From assembly GCA_015143295.1 (NCBI GenBank), contig CM026570.1, positions 25,799,250 through 25,863,249 of the forward strand: 64,000 nucleotides of DNA. Reading direction: 5' to 3'. This document shows, in pieces, positions 56,293 to 64,000 of this stretch (position 1 is the first letter of the stretch; every line of letters starts with the position of its first letter). A program made the position numbers and the translations under genes. The notes beneath the pieces were generated by a model. That model did not search any database, was not told the DNA's origin, and worked only from the letters and a program-made list of their open reading frames with translations. Source of the DNA: Tetracentron sinense (Eukaryota; Streptophyta; Magnoliopsida; Trochodendrales; Trochodendraceae).

Positions 56293-58504
56293 TCAGGGCG
56301 TTTACTACAAACATTTAATGTTTGCAGCATTTATCTACAGCAATTGGCTTTCTCGGCCTTTTATCGCTGGTACCTGACTGTTGTGGAACTTTGTCACGGG
56401 CAATATTTCTTGCCACGGGCATCTCTAGTGCCCATAATATTTTAGTGCGGGGATTGAGTACCAGAAAATTTAATGTGGGTATTTCATCTTTAGGCATTTG
56501 CTGCAAATTGAGTGCTTAAGGAATTTCTGGTCGTGAACAAAATATTCACGGCATTTTGCTGTGAAAACTTAGGGCTCAAAGGAATTTACAGAGAACACTT
56601 GGTGTTCTCACCTCTTTGTTGTAAACACTATGGTCTTGGAAATTTGCTACCAACATTTTGTGGTGAACACTTAGTCTTCTCATTATTTTGTTGTGAACAC
56701 TTTGATGTTCACAGCATTTTGCCATGAACATTTAACCCTCTTAGCACTTTAGTGGGAACATTTTTGGTGTTCATAGTATGACACTCATCATGAGTGCCCC
56801 ATATGCCAAAAGAGGCACTATAAGCCCTCTTAGCATTCTCAGCCACTTGGCAGGATCTGAATGGTTGAGGAACCTCAGCCATTCAGATCATGAGGGGTAG
56901 TTATAAGTGGTGAAATGTCACCACTTATTTCAAACCCCATATAATTGGTGGTGTGCATCGCCTACACCATATTACAACCCTGAGAAGGGTCGTTATCACC
57001 TCACATATGCAAAGGCACGTGCGAGTTCTTACCACTTCGAATTAAAACCAACATAAGGGTTATTTAATAGACCCTACTAAGGCAACAAGGATCCCCTTTG
57101 TTGCCCCAAATTAAAATTAACACAAAGGGGTCTTTAATAGACCCCCACCATGGTAGCAAGGAGCCCCCTTGCTATCCCAAAAATTACATTAAAACAAGGG
57201 GATCTTTAATAGATCCCACCATGGCAGCAACGAGCCCCTTGCTGCCCCAAATCAAAATTAAGTTAAAAGGGTTATTTAATAGACCCTACTAAGGCAGTAA
57301 GGATCCCCTTTGCTGCCCCTAATTAAAATTAAGACAAAGGGGTCTTTAATAGACCCCCACCATGGTAGCAAGGAGCCCCCTTGCTATTCCAAAAATTACA
57401 TTAAAACAAGGGGATCTTTAATAGATCCCACCAGTGCTGCAATGAGCCCCTTGCTTCTCAAATCGAAATTAAGTTAAAAGAGTTTTCAATAGACCCCGCC
57501 ATGGCAGCAAGGAGCCCATTTGCTGCCCAAAATCGAAAATAACGTAAAAGGGCCTTCAATATACCCCACTATAGCAGTAAGGAGCCCTCGTGCTGCCCAA
57601 AATTAAAACAAAGAGGCCGTTATTATACCCCTCCATGGCAGCACGCCCCTTGCTGTCCCAAATTAAAATTAAACTATAAGGGTCTTTAATAGACTCCACC
57701 ATTACAGCAAGGAGCCCCCTTGTTGCCCCAAATTTAAACAAATTGATCTTTAATAGACCCCACCATGGCAACAAGGAGCACTTTGCTGCCCCATTGAAAT
57801 TAAGAACAACGGGGTCTTTAATAGATCCCACCATGGCAAGAAGGAGCCATCTTCTTGCCCCAAATTCTAATTAAGTTAAATAGGTCCTAATAGACACCAC
57901 CATGGCAGCAAGGAGCCCCTTGTTGCCCCAAATTGAAATGAAGTCAAAGGGGTCTTCAATAGACCCCTACATGGCAGCAATGAGCCCCTTTGATGCCCAA
58001 ATGGAAATTAAGTTAAAAGGGCAATCAATAGACCCCACTATGGTAGTAAGGAGCCTCCTTGCTACCCCAAATTAAAACAAATGTGTCATTAATAAACCCC
58101 ACCATGGTAGCAAGGAGCCCCTTTGTTGTCACAAATTAAAATTAAACTAAAGTGATCCTTAATAGACCCCACCATGGCAGCAAGGAGCCCTTGCTGTCCC
58201 AAATTAAAACAAAGGGGTGTTTAATAGAACCCACAATGGTAGTAAGGAGCCTCCTTTATCCCCAAATTAAAATTAAACTAAAGGGATCCTTAATAGACCC
58301 CACCATGGCAGCAAGGAGCCTTTTGCTGCCCTAAACCCAAATTATGTTAATGAGGTCTTTAATAGACCCCACCATAGCAGCAAGGATCTCCTTGCTGTAT
58401 CAAATTAAAACAAAGGCGTCTATCATAGACCCTACCATGACAACAAGGAGCCCCTTTGTTGCCCCAAATTGAAATTAAGATGAAAGGGGTCTTTAATAAA
58501 CCCC
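56293..58504 (+). repeat. Superunit: L (subfamily a) + longest S array
   Basis: L about 56293-57050 (GCCCATAATATTTT). In the S array a three-unit block (57057-57268) is repeated immediately (57269-57480), a 212-bp duplication with few differences. More than 20 S units in total. Confidence 0.85.
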
Positions 58505-59909
58505 GCATTGGCGTTTTATTACAAATATTTATGTTTGCAGCATTTATCTGCGGCAAATGGCTTTCTCAGCCTTTTATCGTTGGTACCTGACTGTCATGGT
58601 TCTTTGCCATGGACGATATTTCTTGCCACGAGCATCTCTAGTGCCCTTAATATTTTATTGCGGGGAGTGAGTACCCGCAAATTTAATGCGGGTATTTCAT
58701 CTTTAGGCATTTGTTGTCAGTTTAATGCTGAAGGCATTTTTTGCCTTGAACATTTTGTTAATTGCATTTTGTTGTGAACACTTAAGGCTCGCAGCAATTT
58801 GCTGAGAACACTTCGTGTTCTCAATTCGTTGCCGTGAACCCAATGTTTTTGGCAATTTACTGCGAACATTTTGTTGAGAACATTTTGCGTTCTCATTATT
58901 TTGCTGTGAACACTTTGATGTTCCCAACATTTTGCCACGAACATTAAATCCTCTGAGTAGTTTATTGTGAACATTTTAGGGTTCACAGTATGACACTCAC
59001 CATGAGTGCCCCATACGCCAAAAATGGCACTAAGCCCTCTTGGCATTACCAACCACTTGGCAGGATCAGAACGGTTGAGCAACCTCAGCCATTATGATCC
59101 TGAGGGGCAGTTATATGTGGAAAAATCTCACCACTTATTCACATCCCAAACAAATGGTGGTGTGCATCGCCTACACCAGATCACAAGCCTGAGAAGGGTC
59201 GTGATCACCTCATATGTGCAAAGGCACGTATGAGTTCTTACCGCCTTGATTTGAAACCAAATAGAAATTAAGTTAAAAGGGTCATCAATAGACCCCACCA
59301 TGGCCGCAAGGAGCCCCCTTGCTGCCCCAAATCAAATTTAAGTTAAAAGGGCTCCTTCAAGATACCCTCACTATGGCAGCAAGAGCCCTTTTGCAGCCCC
59401 AAATTAAACAAAGAGGTCTTCAATAGACCCCAATATGGCAACAAGCCCCTTACTACCCCAAATTATAATTAAATTAATGGTGTCCTTAATAGACTCCACC
59501 ATGACAGCAAGTAGACCCCTTGCTGCCCCAAATTAAAATAAACAGGTCTTTAATAGACCCCACCATGGCAACAAGGTGCCCCTTGCAGCCATAAATTGAA
59601 ATTAAGATCAAATGAGTCTTTAATAGATCCTACCATGGCAGCAAGTAGCCCCCTCGCTGTCCAAAGTAAAATTAAACTGAAGGAGTCCTTAATAGGGCCC
59701 ACCATGGCCGTAAGGAGCCCCTTACTATCCCAAATTAAAATTAAGTTAAAGGGGTCTTTAATAGAGCCCACCATGGCAGCAAGGACCCCTTGCTGCCCCA
59801 AATTAAAATTAAACTAAAGTGATCCTCATTAAACCCCATCACGGCGGCAAGGAGCCCCTCTTGTTGCCCCAAATTGAAATTAAGATTAAAGGGGTCTTTA
59901 ATAGAACCC
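58505..59909 (+). repeat. Superunit: L (subfamily b) + S array
   Basis: L about 58505-59255 (GCCCTTAATATTTT), with a perfect 8-bp TACCCGCA/TGCGGGTA stem at 58672-58694. About ten S units follow. Confidence 0.85.
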
Positions 59910-61904
59910 GTCATGGCGTTTACTGCGAACATTTAATGTTTGCAGGATTTATCTGCGGCAATTGGCTTTCTCGGCCTTTTATCGCGGGTACCTGACTGTC
60001 GTGGCACTTTGTCAAGGGCAATATTTCTTGCCACGGGCATCTCTAGTGCCCATAATATTTTACTGCGGGGATTGAGTACCAGCAAATTTAATGCGGGTAT
60101 TTCATCTTTAGGCATTTGCTACGAATTTAATGCTGAAGGCATTTTTTGCCGGGAACAAAATAATCACGGCATTTTGCAGTGAAAAATTAGGGCTCGAAGA
60201 AATTATAGAGAACACTTGGTGTTCTCACCTCTTTGTTGTGAACACTATGTTCTTGGAAATATGCTGCCAACATTTGTTGTGAACACTTAGTGTTCTCATT
60301 ATTTTGTTGTGAACACTTTTATGTTCACAACATTTTGTCATGAACATTTAACCGTCTTAGCACTTTAGTGGGAACATTTTGGTGTTCATAATATGACATT
60401 CATCATGAGTGCCCCATATGTCAAAAGAGTCACTATAGGCCCTCTTGGCATTCTAAGCCACTTGGCAGGATCTGAATGGTTAGGGAACCTCAGCCATTCA
60501 AATCATGAGGGGTAGTTATAAGTGGTGAAATCTCACCACTTATTTCACACCCCACACAAATGGTAGTGTGTATCGCCTACACCATATCACAACCCTGAAA
60601 ATGGTCATTATCACTTCACATATGCAAAGGCACGTGCGAATTCTTACCGCTTTGAATTAAAACCAACATAAGGGTTATTTAATAGACCCTACTAAGGCAG
60701 CAAGGATCCCCTTTACTGCCCCAAATTAAAATTAAGACAAAGGGGTCTTTAATAGACCCCACCATGGTTGCAAGGAGCCCAACTGCTTTCCCAAAAAATT
60801 TTGTAAAACAAATGGGTCATTAATAGATCCCACCATGGCAGCAACGAGCCCTTTGCTACCCCAAATCGAAATTTATTTAAAAGGGTTTTCAATAAACCAC
60901 ACCATGGCAGCAAGGAACCCATTTGCTACCCAAAATCGAAAATAACGTAAAAGGGGCCTCAATATACCCCACTATAGCAACAAGGAGCCCTCGTGCTGCC
61001 CTAAATTAAAACAAAGAGGCCGTTATTAGACCCCACCATGGCAGCACACCCCTTGCTGCCCAAAATTAAAATTAAACTAAAAAGGTCCTTAATAGACTCC
61101 ACCATTGCAGCAAGGAGCCTCCTTGTTGCCCTAAATTAAAACAAATTGGTCTTTAATAGACCCCACCATGGCAACAAGGAGCCCTTTGCCGCCCCTTTGA
61201 AATTAAAAACAAAGGGATTTTTAATAGACCCCACCATGGCAACAAGGTGCCACCTTCTTGCCCCAAATTCTAATTAAGTTAATTAGGTCCTAATAGACAC
61301 CACCATGGCAGCAAGGAGCCCCTTGTTGCCCCAAGTCGAAATTAAGTTAAAGGGGTCTTCAGTTAACCCCTACATGGCAACAATGACCCCCTTTGCTGCC
61401 CCAAATCAAAATTAAGTTAAAAGGGCGATCAATAGACCCCACTATGGTAGTAAGGATCCCCCTTGCAACCCCAAATTAAAACAAAGGTGTCATTAATAGA
61501 CCCCACAATGGCAGCAAGGAGCCCCTTTGCTATCACAAATTAAAATTAAACTAAAGTAGTACTTAATAGACCCCACCATGACAGCAAGGAGCCCTTTGCT
61601 GTCCCAAATTAAAACAAAGGGGTGTTTAATAGACCCTAATATGGCAGTGAGGAGCCTCCTTTCTCCCTAAATTAAAATTAAACTAAAGGGGTCCTTAATA
61701 GACCCCAGCATGGCAGCAAGGAGCCTTTTGCTGCCCCAAACACAAATTATCTTAAAGGGGTCATTAATATACCCCACCATAGCAGTAAGGATCTCCTTGC
61801 TGTATCAAATTAAAACAAAGGGGTCTATCATAGACCCGACAATGACAGCAAGGAGCCCCTTTGTTGCCCTAAATTGAAATTAAGATGAAAGGGGTTTTTA
61901 ATAG
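59910..61904 (+). repeat. Superunit: L (subfamily a) + long S array
   Basis: L about 59910-60665 (GCCCATAATATTTT), then about 19 S units. It is closely collinear with 56293-58504, apart from the 212-bp duplication there. Confidence 0.85.
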
Positions 61905-63324
61905 ACCCTGCCTTAGCGATTTACTACGAACATTTAATGTTTGTAGTATTTATCTGTGGCAACTAGCTTTCTCAGCCTTCTATCGCAGGTACCAGACTGT
62001 CATGGTACTTTGCCATAGCCGATATTTCTTGCGGCGGGAATCTCTAGTGCCCTTAATATTTTAATGTGGGGATTGAGTACCCGTAAATTTAATGTGGGTG
62101 TTTCATCTTGAGGCATTTGCTGCCAATTTCATGTTGAAGGCATTTTTTACCGTGAACATTTTGTTCACAGCATTTTGTTGTGAAAACTTAGGGCTCGCAG
62201 CAATTAGCTGAGAACACTTGGTGTTCTCAACTCTTTGTTGTGAACAGATAGCATTCTCATTATTTTACTGTGAACACTGTGATGTTCACAGCATTTTACC
62301 ATGAACATTAAATCCTTTGAGCAGTTTACCTTGAATATTTTAGTGTTCACAGTATGACACTCATCGCGAGTGCCCCATACACCAAAATAGGCATTCTTGT
62401 CATTCCCAGCCACTTGGCAGGATCAGAACGGTTGACCAACCTCAGCCGTTATGATTTTGAGGGGCAGTTATAAGTGGTGAAATCTCACCACTTATTTATT
62501 TCACACCCCAAACAAATGGTAGTGTGTATCGCCTACACCAGATCACAACCCTAAGAAGGATCGTGATCATCTCACATGTGGAAAGGCACGTGTAAGTTGT
62601 TACCGCCTTCAATTAAAACCAACAGAAGGGGGGTTCTCTAATAAACCCCGCTATAGCAGCAAGGAGCCTTATTTCTATCCCAAATTCAAATTAAAACAAA
62701 GGGGTCATTAATAGACCACCACCAATGCAGCATGGAGCCCTTGCTTCACTAAATCGAAATGAAGTTAAAGGGGTCTTCATTAGACCCCACCATGGCAGCA
62801 AGGAGCCCCCCCAAATATAAATTAAGTTAAAAGGGCCTCTAATATACCCCTCTATGGCAGCAAGAGCCCCACTTGCGGTCCCAAATTAAAACAATGAGGT
62901 CTTTAATAGACCCTACTATGGCAACAAGCCCCTTGCTGTCCCAAATTAAAATTAAACTAAAGGGGTCCATAATAGACTCCACCATGGCAGCAAGGAGACC
63001 CCTTGCTGCCCCAAATTAAAACAAGGGGTCTTTAATAGACAACACCATGGCAGCAAGCAGCCCCCTTGCTGCCCTAAATTGAAATTAAGATCAAATGACA
63101 CTTTAATAGATCTCACCATGGCAGCAAGTAGCCCCCCCTTGCTGCCCCAAATTCAAATTAAGTTAAAGGGGTCCTTAATAGACCCTACAATGGCAGCAAG
63201 GACCCCCGATTGCCAAAATTAAAATTAAAATTAAAATAAGGGGTCCTAAATAAACCCCATCAGGGCATCAAGGAACCCCTTTGTTGCCCCAAATTGAAAT
63301 TAAGATCAAAGGGGCCGTTAATAG
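61905..63324 (+). repeat. Superunit: L (subfamily b) + S array
   Basis: L about 61905-62630 (GCCCTTAATATTTT), missing one hairpin near 62240. About ten S units follow, including the perfect 10-bp stem at 62986-63010. Confidence 0.85.
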
Positions 63325-64000
63325 ACCCCGCCGAGGCCTTTTACTGCGAACATTTAATGTTTGTAACATTTATCCGTGATAATTGGCATTCTTAGCCTTT
63401 TATCGCGAGTACCTGACGGTCGTAGTACTTTGCCATGGGCATTATTTCTTAGCATGGGCATCTCTAGTGCCTTTCATATTTTACTGTAGGGATCGAGTAC
63501 CCGAAAATTTAATGCGGGTATTTAATTTTTAGGCATTTGCTACCAATTTAATGCTGAAGGCAGTTTTTGCCGTGAACAAAATGTTCACGGTATTTTGCTG
63601 TGAAAGCTTAGGGCTCGTAGCAATTTGCTGAGAACACTTGGGGTTCTCACCTCTTTGTTGTGAACACTATGTGATTGGCAATTTGTTGTGAATATTTTGT
63701 TGCGAAAACTTAGCGTTCTCATTATTTTACTATTAACACTTTGATGTTCACAATATTTTACCAAGAACGTTTAATTCTCTTAGCACTTTACTGTGAACAT
63801 TTTGGTGTTCACAGTATGACACTCATCATAAGTACCCCATTTCCAAAAGAGGCACTAAGCCCTCTTGGCATTCCCAGTCACTTAACAAGATCTGAACGGT
63901 TGAGGAACCTTAGCCATTTAGATCCTGAGGGGCAGTTATAAGTGGTGAAATCTCATCACTTATTTCACACCCCACACAAATGGTGGTGTGCATCGCTTAC
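63325..64000 (+). repeat. Superunit: L (subfamily c), cut by the window end
   Basis: L module (GCCTTTCATATTTT) running to the window edge at the GGTGGTGTGCATCGC segment. Confidence 0.85.

Larger units (their letters stand above)
43012..64000 (+). repeat. Hairpin-mosaic satellite, right block
   Basis: Same S and L units and orientation as 1-5763, with 15 L modules. Perfect examples: GGCAGCAAGG/CCTTGCTGCC, loop AGACC (62986-63010); TACCCGCA/TGCGGGTA, loop 7 (58672-58694); TACTGTGAAC/GTTCACAGTA, loop 8 (54191-54218); CTCACATGTGC/GCACGTGTGAG with one G-T pair (46315-46340). L modules sort by the string after CATCTCTAGT: GCCCATAAT (a), GCCCTTAAT (b), GCCTTTCAT (c). The order is c a b c a b c b c (b/c) a b a b c. 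Recurrent 60-70-codon open frames on both strands come from the repeat itself. The block runs out of the window at 64000. Confidence 0.9.

Overview
The window looks like nuclear DNA of a flowering plant. The evidence is a decayed, intron-containing KU80 (XRCC5) gene of plant type, plant-style TEs (LTR elements starting TGTCACGCCCCG, a Helitron 3' end, hAT and Mutator-type MITEs, L1-type LINE pieces with an RNase H tail), and large satellite arrays. I cannot name the species. I see no intact protein-coding gene, rRNA or tRNA gene, or CRISPR array.

Layout. Positions 1-5763 and about 43012-64000 (some 27 kb) are one unusual satellite built almost wholly from back-to-back short inverted repeats (stem-loops). 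It alternates ~65-bp double-hairpin units (S arrays) with ~750-bp modules (L) of about 15-20 further hairpins. The two make superunits of about 0.75-2.2 kb, and the L modules fall into three subfamilies in a partly regular a-b-c order. Both flanks run in the same orientation. Between them lie: a ~136-bp tandem array (5764-7042); a ~4 kb cluster of repeated segments with an L1-type LINE split by a hAT MITE (7043-10990); a ~165-bp CA-rich tandem array (11310-12200); and a KU80 pseudogene on the minus strand (about 12418-22069) whose exons and introns carry a hAT MITE, a solo LTR, a LINE tail and a palindromic MITE. These are followed by a little-featured AT-rich stretch with a SINE-like piece (22070-24793), an incomplete LTR (24794-27207) and a very recent 5.43-kb tandem duplication (27212-34778). 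A minus-strand LTR and retroelement remnant ends the second copy (34780-37180). Next come a second, unrelated hairpin-rich tandem family (37181-39490) and a ~175-bp satellite with a six-monomer, ~1-kb higher-order repeat (39491-43017).

How it fits together. This is repeat-dominated, probably heterochromatic DNA. The most unusual signal is that two sequence-unrelated satellite families (1-5763 plus 43-64 kb, and 37.2-39.5 kb) share the same design of hairpin after hairpin with different stems. The third array (39.5-43.0 kb) has centromere-satellite-like monomer size and higher-order structure and fuses to the hairpin satellite at a 7-bp microhomology. The only recognisable host gene, KU80, is dead here: in-frame stops, a frameshift, an exon-disrupting MITE, a short internal duplication, and no N-terminal exons found. 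All calls come from reading the sequence by eye. Array edges are good to about 10-30 bp; TE ends with target-site duplications are exact.
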